A stretch of 64,000 nucleotides of DNA from Gloeophyllum trabeum ATCC 11539 (lineage: Eukaryota; Basidiomycota; Agaricomycetes; Gloeophyllales; Gloeophyllaceae). The stretch lies in contig NW_006920426.1 in assembly GCF_000344685.1 (NCBI RefSeq), positions 1-64,000 of the forward strand, given 5' to 3'. Each line of letters begins with the position of its first letter. Position 1 is the stretch's first letter. Shown here piece after piece: positions 11,806 through 24,488 of the stretch. The notes beneath the pieces were generated by a model, which was given only the letters and a program-made list of their open reading frames with translations, made no database searches and was not told the origin of the DNA. Position numbers and translations under genes: made by a program.

Positions 11806-14087
11806 ATTTGGTTCAGATGTTACTAATGGTATAGAGACATAGCCGGCGTTGTATAGTATGTACGGTAGACTCATATTTATTTTGGTTTTTCTTCGCACAG
11901 TATTTTTCGGAATGCCCGTCAGCGTCAGTAGTGAAAGTCAAGGCACAGCCACAGTCTGGGCTTCCTGGAGAGCTTCGTTGTACAGCGTTATACATAGTCA
12001 AGCATATACTGCAGTCCAATGTAAGTATATATCCCTCCGCGCAGGACGTGCATTTCGACCAACTCTCGGACTTCCTCGGCAATAATCTCGACGAATGTGC
12101 AAACCCTGGCACCATCGAATGACCGTACACACAAGCACAGGGTTTTTCTGTCCCCATGCCCCCCAAGCGTCAATGGACACACAGTTTGTCCCCGAGATAT
12201 CCTTGCTTTGCTACACATCGGGCGTAGTTGGCATCCGATATTGAATCATTGACCATCAGTATGTGCCAGTAGCGCCCTCCACCGGCGAGTGACGCCCTTC
12301 TCCGAAGTGCTCGCCGATCGGCAGTCTTGACGCAGACACGATCCCCACTGGTCTACAAACATACGTATGATCGTGACGACCATCGCAAGCATAAACCTTT
12401 CAAGACTTGATTACAGGAGTATCAAGAGCGTAGGTCACCCGTTTATATTCTGCTGGCGTTATCTTGCAGTTCGCTGACGAAGCCCACTTGATCTAGGGTC
12501 CTTAGAGCCTAACTGCGAATGGCGCAGTATTGCAAGGACCGGTATCGCTCATTCCAGCTGGCCCGAGGTACGGCGAGTATCAGCAGATTAGCAAGGGATA
12601 GGGATGGTCTTCTTTCATTTGAAATGCTTACTAGCCACGCATAGGTTTCACACTTCAACTATTACTCATTCCGTGCAGCAAAATACAACAGTATCTGGCA
12701 TCGGATCGTTTTCATGTAGGGATTGAGTACCAATGACTCGTGTCCTCGAACGTTTGTATATTCTCGCGTGACCCGTTGCGCTCGGATTATCCTGACTAGG
12801 GACGCAGTGAGCCCTAGGTACACGATCACTTCCGTATCAAGCAAGAGGTTGGTTCAATGTTGCACTGAATGACTCGATTATGAAAACGAACTAGATGTCT
12901 CGCTGCCAGGCGTACACCATGGCCGAGATCGACGCCGACCACGGCATTCACCTTACTGACGATACGCATTTCCCGGTAACTGACGTTCTTGCGTTAGGCG
13001 TTGACAGGAATGGATTGTGGCACAACTCACCACTCCAGGCACTGCAGCATTCGCTCCTATGGGAAAGCTCCTCGCCGGATGACATCACTCTTGGGTAGAC
13101 ATGGAGTGGGTGCAGATAGATAGCGTCTGCCATAGAGCGGGTAAGCCTGTGCAACTCTTTCACCCGATGGCCTTTGATTCTGAAGCTTATAATAGATAAG
13201 GCGATTCGGTCGATACGTTCCACTATGCGGCGGAGATCAAAATGCATGTCCATTCCTTCTTTCTCTAGTACCACAGCAGCTGAGAGCGTCAGTTAATTGG
13301 GTCTTGAACAGGCTTTGGTCTGGCGCCTGGTGAAATTTATACATAATCTTTGGCTCTCGTTGATTTTGGTTCCGTTGATGTATCGTAGGGCCTCTTAGGT
13401 TGACTGAACTCCTGCCCCTTCGCTGTATGGTGAAACAAATGCTTGGGGGTATACACCGGCTTGCACGATTTCCACAGCGATGGTGATACCGCGTCATAGT
13501 CAGCTGCCTGCCAGGCTGTCCGATTTTTAAAGAGGCATGACATGCGTGAAGAAGGGAAAGCACTTGGTATCGAGAGTCAATGATGATATTGTATGTCCTA
13601 CACACATTGTATTGACTGACTAGCTTCTGCAATAGTCCATATCCTGCAAGCGTCAAGCCTCTCTTGCGGGCTTCATGCATGACTGGTTGTTGAGGTTACC
13701 CTTAATAGGTAGCCAGAGTCTCAGGCTGACTTGTGCACGCATTACCTCTAGACCATTGCAATCCTTCGGGGTAGGACCGTATCGGAGAATTTCGTTGGCC
13801 GGTGGCAGCACACCGGTCAATACCGGCTGTTTCCCTGACGGATGTGGCGATTGGATCAACGAGTACAGTTGAGTCGCCTCTGAGGCTCTTGGCAATCAAA
13901 TGGAAGGCAGAGAATGTGGCACAGACAGAACATTGCCGCAATCGATCGTTAGGGCAGCGCACAACTTAAACGTGTATTACGCACTACCTCGGTCGAGACT
14001 TCGCATTCAGTGCATGTTCCGACGTAGACGCTCGCAGACCTTATAACCAATGTTGTATGAGTTACGGAGTCTTCTACTCGCTAACGT
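11806..14087. other. Gene-poor spacer
   Basis: About 2.3 kb without a recognisable gene. Short ORFs on both strands (for example + 12895-13098 and - 13237-13680) have no motif I know and no splice partners. There is no tandem repeat and no clear transposon end. It may hold untranslated ends and the promoter of the transcription factor. Confidence 0.5.
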
Positions 14088-16730
14088 ATGCCCCGCTCTG
14101 CTGGACAGCGCGTGCTACCATCCGCCGTAGACACTTCTCGACTAAGTATGGACCCTACTTCCGACCCTCCTGCCTCTAGCAACATGTCCAGAGTACGTCG
14201 GCATAGGGGCAACATACCCTCCTTGCCGCAGACAAAGCACTGCCCCCTCTGTCCGGCGAAGTTCACCCGGACGACCCACCTTAACCGCCATCTTCGATCA
14301 CGTATGTTCGCTTTACCTCTCTGCCGGAGCGCCTACCTTCAGCTCCGCTCTCGTTTCAGACACCAATGAAAGAGATCACTGTTGCGAGGTATGTTCATTT
14401 CATGAGATGAGCCGGCTCCGAGACTGAGTTCTGTCGTCAAGCGCTGCCAATCACAGTTCACGCGTAGCGATCTCCTAACTAGACATAAACGAACCTGTGG
14501 CGATCCGTAGGTGTTCTGTGCGTCTTTCCCAGATGCTTCGCTTATTATAGACGAAAAGTGTTCTTGCCAATCGCTCTCGTCGCAAGTCGTGCGAGGCGTG
14601 CGCCGAGTCGAAGATCAAGTGTGATTTGGAGCAGCCGTGCTCAAAATGCGTGTCTAGAGACCGCGAATGTATTTTTATCAACGACCCAAAGCAGTCCTCC
14701 AACAACTTGAAGCCGAGACGTTCACGGAGCAAAGAAGCAGAAATGTCACCCCCAGCACTTACTCTCGTTATATCAGAGGACGACGTCGTGCCTTCTGCGT
14801 CACCCACTTCGTCCCCGGCCACATCGCCGGAGGCGTCTTCTTCTAGGCTTTCATCTCCGCTATCTACGCTGTCTTCGCTTTCTTCGGATTTGGTAAGCGC
14901 TGAAGCTCCAATGCGCCTTTGCCTTGAGGGCTTGGACGGCGTGGCTCCGCCCGGCCATGCCGACTTCAGCAAGTTATTCCCTGCCCCATTTTTCGGGGCC
15001 TCTATCAACGATCTCCTTTTTGTCCAGCCTAGTGATACTGCTAAGGCACGAGAGGCCTACTCGTTTATGGCGTCTTACCCATTTTACGCAAACGCTATTC
15101 CCACTCATTTCTACAGTGCAGATGAAGGTTTGGCGACAACTTTGCCACCAGGTCCGAATGGACCAGCCTTTGGTGCAGTTCCATCATTGCAGTCCGAGTC
15201 ACATAACTCAGATGCGCTTGCGTCTGGCCCTAAGGGGCCGTCGGAGCAAGAATTACAGAACTACAGTGAGTGACATTTACCGTTGAAAGCCGAACTGCTC
15301 GATTGACAGCGGTCTTGGAGTGTATTTATTCTTCGCGGAATTCTTGACTCAAATACCAGTCATACACTCCGCTACCTGGTTGCCTGATGGGAAGCCACCC
15401 ATCTTGCTCCTAGCGATGCGAGCATGTGGCGCCCTGTTTTCGGACACCCCCACTGCTCAGGATTTCATCAGTGAAGCGTTGCGATCATCCAGAGAAGTGC
15501 TTATTACAGAGTTTGTCCGTGATCTCACTATACAGCATGGCAATGAAGGCTGACATGTACCGCCTTAGTCCAGCTCGAGAGAGGCAACCGACGAACAAAC
15601 TCATCTCATAATGGCTGTGACCCTACTGCAGACAGTGGGCCTATTCCACCAGCGGCCTGACCAGAGAACTTCATCGAGCATATACCATGGGATGGTGGTT
15701 ATGGTCAGCTCAGCTTGATCCCCGCGGCAACGCTTCAATAACGCTTGCTTATGCCCGACAGATGATACGAAGGAGCGGCCTAATCGAGCAGAACGTCGCC
15801 TGGCCTGTGCCTGACTTCAACGATCCATATCAGGTTGAGGATGCTTGGCGATCTTGGGCGGCGCATGAGATGATCAAAAGGTACGAAACTCCCGAGATCG
15901 GGAAGCACATTTTGCTTATCTGGTTAAGCAGAGCGTTGTTGCTTTCGTACCTCCACGATTGTTGTCAATCAATCTACTTCTCTCTAGCTCCGTCATTCTC
16001 GCCTGGGGAGATACGGCTCCATCTCCCGTGCGATGACCCTTTGTGGAAAGCACCGTCAGCTCAGGAGTGGCAAGGCCTTCTGCAGGCGCCCTCTTCCGCC
16101 ATCTCCCCCATCGACCGGCTCACTGGCCAGAGCCTCCAATGCACAATCGCTAACTTGGGCGAGATGCGTCGGCCTCCCAGTGCCATGGTCTCTGACCGGT
16201 TCTCCCTCTTCATCCTTATTCATGCTATTCTGGGCGACATGTACGCCGCGAGCCTGAGACCGTCAACGCCAACATCGTACCTAGCCCCCAGCAAGTCTCA
16301 GTACGAAGCTGGTTTCAGAGAACACGGTAGAGAAAACCCCTTCGCCCTGCAATCCGCGCTGCACGGCTGGATGCAATGTTGGATGAATGATGCGAGCATC
16401 GCAGACCTCGGAAGCGACGCGCGGTTCATGTTCAACCCTCTGCCATTTTACTGGCTTGCCCAGATTTCTTTGACGTCTTTACAGCAAGGGCTTCCTCCTC
16501 TGGCAGCGGAGAGCTACGGGCGTACAGTCGAAGCCTCCTTCAGGCTGGTTAAGAGGTGGCTTTGGCGTATCCGCGCATTCCTGCGGCAGGGAGATCAGCA
16601 ACCACCGGCTGGAGTTCTTTGGGAAGAACTCATGAGGATTCGCACGGAGACTTGGCGGAACGAGGTCGGGGTGGATGTCGGTCCCGAATCTGAATCCGAG
16701 GGACTGATGGCTTTCTTCGCCAAAGACTAG
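14088..16730 (+). CDS. Transcription factor: two C2H2 fingers plus Zn2Cys6
   Basis: Spliced exons give CPLCPAKFTRTTHLNRHLRS-H (first C2H2 finger), then C-C-E-R-C-Q-S-Q-F-T-R-S-D-L-L-T-R-H-K-R-T-C (second finger). A Zn2Cys6 cluster with the classic C-x2-C-x6-C-x5-C-x2-C-x6-C spacing (SCEACAESKIKCD…PCSKC) follows. After an acidic, Ser/Pro-rich linker comes a long helical region with FAEFLTQIPVIHSATW and later LPFYWLAQISLTSLQQGLPP, typical of the fungal-specific regulatory domain. At least five short introns are needed, including 44-60 nt ones near 15270, 15525 and 15704. It is presumably nuclear and binds DNA through one or both finger types. Its position between the reductase and the P450/MFS pair makes it the best candidate for a pathway regulator. 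The start may be 14088 or the ATG at 14151. Confidence 0.85.
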
Positions 16731-18373
16731 ACGATTTTGTGGACCGCTAAAATTGTCACGGTGATTTTTGCCGAAAACCTCCGAAGATTTTTTGCATGTG
16801 CCCCGTTGCGTACATGTATCTTGGTTATATGGACATCACCCCTGTACCCATAAATTTTGCTGCTCCGAAGCGGACCATATGTAGGGTTTTGGCTAAGGAC
16901 GCATGCTAGTATCTATAACACTGCAGTTATGCATAGTCGGGTCAAACTTGAACATACCTATACGAGTCCAGCAACGGCTAACTGTCCACCTTCGGGAGAG
17001 GGGTCCCGGGTGACACGTACCATGTGGCGAAAACGGCGAAGTGTAAACACCGTGACCCGGGCAGGTATGAGATGTTCGTATGTCTAGTTGGGCGACGAAC
17101 GTGCACGCAGATAACGCCGACCGACCCCAGAATTGAGACACGAGACACTTACAGTAAAGCGAATAATACCTGTCGTGCGCCCTCAAGGAGTATGATTGCG
17201 CTCCCAACTGGAGATGATGGAGTTCCAGAAAGCGCCAGATCCCGGCAATGAGGGATGATGGTGGCACTGGTTGAAGGTGGACTACCAGAGAAGCCGAGCG
17301 GTAACGTCTCGAAGACTGTAGGCGGTGCGCAACAGTACACAGCATGACTGAGCACGCGCTTTGCCGCAGTTCGGGTTAGGCTGGCACGCGCAGTACGTCG
17401 CGGTCGCTCAGGGAATCTACGATTTAGGCACTGCAGATATCCAGCAGGTAGGGCGTAAGATATCACATATACACATCCGCGACGTAGGATATCTTCTATC
17501 TTCCCATGTACCAGGATAGCTGCGGCATTTTCGTCCTCAGGCGGAAAAGGCGGCGTATACAGTCCTCCAGGGAAGTAGTTGGCCCGGGTGATGGGCCGGT
17601 TAACTAGGGCCTTCCCGGTCACTCTACGATGTCGTATAATTGGTCGGCAACGGTCCTTCTCGTCATCCGGACGTTGTAAAGAATGACCAGGGCTTCGCAG
17701 AAGATAAGGCGGCGCTTAGGGTACACCAGGGGCATAGTCAGCAAACCTGATATTCCGGCTTGCCGCGAGCTTCGATAACAGAAGGGACCGTATGAGATCT
17801 TCTGGCGAGTCGACTCGGAGTTGGATAGTTGCGGTGTTCCAAGTCCCAGACATCAGAGGGGACAGGCAAGACCCACGGAGATGAAAACGCCACTTTGGCA
17901 AGCCCGCACGCCAAAGCTTTAGTCCAGTTTACGATTGATTTACCAGAGACTTCCTAGGATTCGAAAGTAGATTCAGTAGAAGGCGGTGCCTGTGAGAGTA
18001 TGACACCGTCCGCAGAGAAAATAGGAGACCGAGACTGACTTGATATCAGACGATCACCCCGAGCCTTGGATGTGAACGCGGTGGTGATAAGGGGGCTATG
18101 AGATGTGCTTTACCTTCCCCGAACGTTTAGGTAAGACCCCACCCCGGGAGTTTGAAGTTGATCTTGGTCAAGTCTAAACCCTGTAAACTGTAGGGGTTTT
18201 CTGGTGGAGGATCCATTTGCAAGCTACATGAGCAATTGAAGCACTCCGGGACCTAGAGGGAGAGAGGCACGTGACCGGGACGCGTCGCGCCTTCGACTGA
18301 TCTGAGTTTCCACGGTTGAATGAACATACCCTGAGCAGACACCCCTGCGTCTTTCAGTCTCTCCCATTCCAAA
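16731..18373. other. Spacer with possible degraded minus-strand exons
   Basis: No confident gene. On the minus strand, about 17149-17622 and 17716-17901 read in places like protein (FPGGLYTPPFPPEDENAAA; IRSLLLSKLAASRNIRFADY), but the frames do not join with good splice sites. A decayed gene is possible. The rest is featureless and includes the kinesin promoter. Confidence 0.3.
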
Positions 18374-21300
18374 ATGGCCGGCGAATCTACAAATGCGAGG
18401 TCTGTGCGACCACCGCCCTTCACGCCCAAGAGACCACTGTCCGTCAGTGCGTTAAGCAGCGACAGTTCAACAGTGGGTAGAATACCTCGGGCAACGACCC
18501 CGAGCAGTCTAGGGTCTGCCAGGAAATACAAGTCGACGCTTTCAGTGGAAAGTCGATCTCGCTTGTCTCAGAGGCCGCGTTCTGGTCTTTCTCCAGTGCC
18601 TGGTACCCCCACCAAAGCTTCTTCGTACGATGCTTCGCGACCCAAGACGCCGTCAACCCCACGTTCACGGAGTAGAGGAGCGGAAAGCCCATGCCCTGAT
18701 CTGCCAAGTGAGATGGACGTTACCCAAGTAGATCCAGAGGAAGTACTGGTGGACTACCAGACGGTTGAGGCTGGAGACATCTCGGGCGAGATAGACGAAG
18801 CACTGTTAACCAGGGACCACGGCGCGGAAGACAAAGTCATGGTTTCAATCAGGTACGTTCTGGCGTTTTATGGTCAATGTGGTTCGTTCATGCTTCTTAG
18901 AATCCGGCCTTCGACCTCGCCAATAGCTTGGGACATTTCAGAGGCCCAGTCGAAAACTCTCAAACTATTTCCCCAATATGCTAAATCGACTATGTCCTCA
19001 CCACCCCAGTTCAATTTCGACGAGATTCTGACAGGTTCTGAGAACAAACCTGTCTATAACGCCGTTGCTAGGAGTCATGTTTGTGCGGCTATGGATGGGT
19101 ATAATGCTATAGTGTTTGCGTACGGACAGACTGCAAGTGGCAAAACGTTCACGCTGGTAAGTTATTATCATGCATGGCGCACTGAGCTGACTCAACACAT
19201 TCTGTAGTCTGGCAATGAGGAACAGCCTGGTATAATACCCCGGGCCATGAAGGACGTGTTTGCTTTTATCCGACGAACACCGACGCGGGAATACCTCCTT
19301 CGCTGCTCCTACCTCGAAATATACAATGAAACCATCCACGACCTGCTGGCACCTCCATCCTCGACGACTTCTCATATTGTGGAAATCCATGGCTCGGGGT
19401 CGAACGTATGGTTATCCCCACTCCGCGAGGAAGTCGTCACCAGCCTGAAGGGTGTGAAGGAGGTGCTGGAGAGGGGTAACGCGAACAGGCGGACGGCTAC
19501 TACTGACTGGAATGAGCGGAGTAGCCGGAGTCACAGCGTCTTTAGGCTTGTGATCGAAAGTAGGGAGAGGGCTGACGCGATGAGCTCCAGCGGAAGATGT
19601 ACGCCCGGTCCTCCTCGACCACCGACACCTGGTGGTCCCAGACTGCAGGCATTAGGCGGGAAGAGCGTGCAGACCTCAGTCTTGGTACGAGTATCCTCAG
19701 CTTCTCCCCGAGATGGCCGTGCCACTCATCACGACTACAGAGTCTCATTGACCTGGCGGGATCAGAGAAGGCAACCTCAGACAAAGAAAGGACTAAAGAA
19801 GGGAAGTACATCAATCAAAGGTATGCTCATGTTCTTCCGAGATTCTTCTCCAGTAGCTCATGCGATCTCTCCAGTCTCCTTACTCTCGGCACTGTCATTG
19901 GGACCCTCGCCGATAACGCGGCAAAGCACAAAACGTATCGAATTATGCTTATTTTCCGAGGACACTAACTGACATTTCCCCAAGTGACTACGTGCCCTTC
20001 AGAAACTCGAAACTGACCCGTATGCTGCAGCCCTCGCTGTCGGGGAATGCGCGTATATCAGTGATATGCACTATCAACCCTGACACGAACGCTGTGTCGG
20101 AATCTACCAACACGCTTCTGTTTGCCCAAAGGATCAAGAAAGTCCAGGTATGTGGTTGTTCCTCGGCACGAGTACATACGGCGAGCACCTCCTGACTTCG
20201 TGGAAATCCTCTGTAGCTCAATGCCCACAAGGGCGAAGTGATGGATACGGAGGCGCTGCTTGAGAGGTACCGTATAGAGATCGAAGACTTGAAGAAGAAA
20301 CTTGCCGAGAGGGAAGCTGAGGCGCCGGCCAAATCACGTCGTCTCTCTGCCCAGGAGGTTGGTTCCGACGATGTCGAGAGGTCACGTTCCAGTCCATTTG
20401 CTGATGGATGTGATGTCTACAGAAAATCGAGGAGTCCAAGGCGATGAAGGATTTGAATTCACGTATCCAGCAACTGACGAAGCTCATCCTGACGAGTCAA
20501 ACGGTTGAAGAAAGGGAGGCGTCGCGCCCTGGCAGTCCTGCCAAGGTCGACTTTGATATGACACCGTACCAAGTGTGTTACGTCCTTCTTGCCGCGCATG
20601 ATCGGCTTGTTGATAGATCCTCCTCTGAATAGTTGCAGCAGGAGCTGCTGGCTGCAAGACGGGAGATAGAGACGCAGTCAACACAAATTCTATCACTAGA
20701 GGCTGCGCTACTGGCACGGCCTGAACTCCCTCCTGACGCGCCTGAAGACTCTAAGGACAAGTTGATAGCTGAGCAGGCCAAGACGATCAGGGAGCTGGAG
20801 ATTGTCGTTGCTGGATATGAGGACAATCTCGGCGAGCCGCTACGTGCGGTCCGGGAGGACGTCGAGCAGGAGTGGAGCGTCAAGCTCGAGAAGGAGGTCA
20901 AACTTAGGAAGGAAAAGGAGGCATGGGCGGAGGAGCTTGTCAGGCAGCTTGAGAAAGAGCGCAAGGTGCGCGCTTTCTCATTTGCGACTGGCTTACCCTC
21001 ACTGATGTCTCTGATACAGATGAGGACTAAACTGGAGGAACAACGGCGAGCCTTGGCGGCCTTTGTCAGCAAGTTCGACGCCTTGGGATTAGGTGGCGAC
21101 TTGGCAGTCCCCTCTCTTCCCAAGCCTCCGATGCCGGCGCCTGGAGGCGCTCACCAGATATTTGCAGAGCGACAGCGGAACAAATCGACTTCTTTCGGGC
21201 TCAGCTCGGACTTCAGCTCAAACGCTGCCGACTCCCCAGTGAAGATTGAGCTCATCCACGTCAAGGGTCAGCCAAGTCTGCTGGAACAGATGCCTGAAGA

Positions 21301-21379
21301 GGACCCTTGGAACGATGTTAGCTTCGAGATGGAGCCTGGTCATGATCTCCTTGGAGAGAAGGAGAACGTACCCGCGTAA
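18374..21379 (+). CDS. Kinesin motor protein, kinesin-7 (CENP-E/Kip2)-like
   Basis: About ten exons. The N-terminal 150 residues are Ser/Pro-rich with many S/T-P sites. The motor domain follows, with FAYGQTASGKT (P-loop), NERSSRSHS (switch I) and DLAGSEKA (switch II), then VPFRNSKLTRML and the neck-like LFAQRIKKVQ. The C-terminal part is coiled coil (LLERYRIEIEDLKKKLAERE; LEKEVKLRKEKEAWAEELV). It ends with an acidic tail. It should be an ATP-driven plus-end microtubule motor. An N-terminal extension before the motor and an internal Pro-rich insert are seen in fungal kinesin-7 proteins, but the subfamily call is inference. All introns I tested are 48-70 nt and frame-consistent. It is probably unrelated to the neighbouring metabolic genes. 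Confidence 0.9.
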
Positions 21380-22819
21380 GGGTTGCTTCGCGCCCCAAGC
21401 CTGCAACCATGTTGCATTTGATCTATCTGTGCTATCGATGTTGTTTTGTTATCTTGTTTTGATATTGCTCTCGCATGTTTTCTATCGAGGACACGAATAC
21501 CCTGTGCAGCCGCTGTCATAGGCACGACCCTATTTAATGTCACATTTTGCATCAGACATATGCGGATGGAATGTCGACTGTTCGTGAGATATAAGCTCCG
21601 CTATTTCGGTAAGATATCTTTCACCTTCTTCACTCTCTTGTGAGGAGAATCCGCCTTTGTCAGGCTAGTCTCGATGTGGACCGCGGTGCAAACGCGGGGA
21701 GCGCCTTTCTGGTGCAACACTGAGTGGCATTGCTGCATTGCCAGGCAAACTTCTGATCACGGGCCCTTCTGAAGCAACAGGGTAGTATTCGTGCTAGTCC
21801 TTGACGAGACGTGATTGTCGAAACCGACCTAGGTTTGTGCCGTGCCCGCTGAAAACGCAATAGACGATCCTGAGGTTAAATATCGGGCTATTAGTAAAGG
21901 TCACCCACTGGCACTGCATCTGAGGCGAGGGTTAGCCTATTGAATGCCCCACACGGCATTTTTTGCTGAGACTCACTTGGTACGAAACGCCGGTGGTTTC
22001 CAGGACTCTGTAACATTCTGCTATGTATTCCGAGATGTGAAGCAACTAAGCTCAGCAGATGCATATACCTGAGGTCCACGGACAACGTACGGATGGGCTG
22101 CCCGTCCCAACTGGGGTGAGAGAGAAATCTACGAGACCGTCACGCCCACTGAGTACTTCGCCAATTGCTTGTCTTGAGCTTATCGGCCATAGCATACAAT
22201 TCACCATCCACACGTCCAGACTCTGATCTTCTTGATGCTACGGAATTTCGAATGGCCACTGGTTTCATTGCAGCTAACTTGAGGCTAGGTAGGGAGCATG
22301 ACGACCTGTATGCAACCTTCAGTTGTCAGGGAGCGCTGAACACGACGACAGCATGCAATAAACTTTTTTCGACTTGAAGATAATATATGACAAGGATGTA
22401 GTGAATGGGGAAGGGAGTGCCGCAAGGTGAGAATGGGTGTCAACGAGCATAACAGACATACTCCTGAGAACCACAGGGCACTATGACATCGGTATTCGTA
22501 GTACATGTATGTCACGAGGATCAGGCGAAGGTAAAGACAACAGCTAATTTGGAAACTCAAAGAGCGTTGTTGCGCGGATGATCATGGTACGCAGTCATGC
22601 GTCTGAGCCACGTCCACCGACAATAACATGTCCTCGACAGGTAAATCTGTGATACTTATACGACGTCCTGCAAAGGATGAAGAATACAACACCGCCAGTT
22701 CTGAGTTTTACAATAGGGTCGCGCGAGCGCTGGCCACAGCTCCACTTCGACCGCGGGAACTGTCGCCGTTCTACTACATATTAGTCAATTCGGAAAGAGA
22801 TCGCCATTGGCTAGGAGAG

Positions 22820-22945
22820 TGCACAAGGCAAAAGCCAAGGTTAGGGTTAGGACATCGGACCGGCAAAACAGAAAGTACGAAGAAACGTAACGTACTCATC
22901 CAGCTGTATACACTCTGTGGTGGCGCACGGACCAATTCTCACGCC
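22820..22945 (+). repeat. Dispersed repeat A, copy 1
   Basis: It contains CAAGGTTAGGGTTAGGA followed about 65 bp later by GTACTCATCCAGCTGTATAC and GGTGGCGCACGGACCA. The same blocks occur in inverted orientation at 36480-36790 (TCCTAACCCTAACCTTG; GGTCCGTGCGCCACCA; GAGCTGGACGAGTAC). In one frame both copies encode a related peptide ending in GGART. It is a diverged interspersed repeat of unknown class. Confidence 0.6.
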
Positions 22946-23002
22946 CACAGACGACACCCGTACCCTGACTGGCATGTCAAACCCGGCTCGTTGTAGGCTT
23001 GA

Positions 23003-23050
23003 TCCTGCGCCTCTTAAAAAAGACTTAGTAGACGAGCAACTGTCTTTAAT
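23003..23050 (+). repeat. Dispersed repeat B, copy 1
   Basis: TTGTAGGCTTGATCCTGCGC and then GACTTAGTAGACGAGCAACT match 59082-59130 (TGTAGGCTTAATACTGCACC and GACTTGGTAGACGAGCAACT) in the same orientation with a few substitutions. The second copy lies inside the foldback element at 58269-60036. This spot may therefore be a relic of that family. Confidence 0.6.
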
Positions 23051-24488
23051 GGAGGCTTGTACCCGTTTAGTATCAGCGTCGCAGAAGTCCCCCCCAGGCT
23101 CTCGCGCGTGCTCAAAAAGGCAGGATTCTCCGCCCAAAACGGCAGGTGCACATGGTTGGCATCTGCCGGACCTCGGCACGTATATAAGGTGGTAGGGCCG
23201 TGCGAGCGGCAGAGCCCGCTACCGTAGACATAGACAAGATTTGGTAGCAAGCTGAAAACTTGACATCCTGAGCAGCATCATATACTAATATATTTATTTT
23301 GCGAAAGCAGTTGTGTTCCAGCCATGATTTCCGACTGAGCATTCACCTCAACGATTTGAAGAGATGTCCACTCACTCCTCCCTCAGGTTCTGAGTATACA
23401 AGTCATTTATGTAAAACAGCTGACATTGAAGTATGCTGCTTTCACCTGGAGACCGCATCTCCAACGCCCCAAGCTAGGTCATGTCTGTTCTCTTGAGTCC
23501 CTTGACCAGCATCCGCCACCTTGGCTAAAGATGGAAAGAGAGATTCCACGTGGTTCTACGATCGGGGTCCTTTGAGGACCCCATCTTTGATTGGTCCAAA
23601 GCCGTGTGCCGGTCCTGCCGTCCGCCATATACGGTTAAAAGCCAAATAGTGTCAAATAGATCGCGTAGATCTTGAAACGATCGCAGGAAACCTGCGAACG
23701 GCCGGGGGGTCCAAGACCCACTACCTACGGTAGCGGGAATAGTCTCGACCTCTTCAACGCTTCCTCTACCCTACACCGAGGGCTATACTGCCTATAACGT
23801 ACGCGCTGAATGCGCAAGAGCGCATAGAACCTCATGTACACAATTCCTTTAAAGTGGAGGGGGCGGGTCGAGGCACTAAATGTGGCCCAGTAGAAGCCTT
23901 ACTGGGATCAAAAATCACGCTGAGAGATCTGTAGCTTTTCAGACTGTCTCCTACTTTCAATGGGGAGTCCCAAAGCTCAGTAGCTCCTCCTGGTACATTA
24001 TATACAGGATAAATTACAACTACTAGGTTATAGTACTGCGAGCACAACGAGAAGTCAACAGCACGAAGTTCCTTGCCGTATATTCCGCAAGGTCCACGCA
24101 CGTGGTTTACCACTGCTGCGGCGCCCCAGCTACTCGTTTGGGTGGGGTTCACTTCCAAAAGCGGGCTAAGGGGGGACTTCCCTATGCTGTATCGGAAATA
24201 TGCACTAGCCTAGCTCGTTGGTGCATTGAAGTCTACAGATGACATGTTGCATATGGTCCCTCGAGCAGAACAGCTGTGCTACTCAGTCGAGATCTCGAGC
24301 TTGAGCCTGAGCAATCGGGGTCGAGTCATGATATACATCTATATACAGCGCATAAATACGAAGACAAAAACATCACAAATTATACAGAGTCTAGGCGCTA
24401 ATGAAAAAAAACCCGTGAACAGCAACGAGAGGACTGACTTGATAACGATATGCAAATGATTGAGATATGAGCAGGGTCCTGGCCTGCT

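Larger units (their letters stand above)
21380..24488. other. Gene-poor region with repeat relics
   Basis: Three kilobases without a supported gene. The first part holds the 3' end of the kinesin transcript. Between 22620 and 23050 there are two relics shared with other parts of the window, listed separately. 23050-24488 shows only short ORFs and no motif I recognise. Confidence 0.5.

Noticed and set aside
12895..13098. 67-codon plus-strand ORF between the reductase and the transcription factor
   Set aside because: It has an ATG and a stop but no motif, no splice partners and no recognised homology. Likely chance.
17149..17901. A possible minus-strand gene with FPGGLYTPPFPPEDENAAA
   Set aside because: Locally protein-like but exons cannot be joined with good splice sites and no family is recognised. 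Kept only as a note on the spacer.
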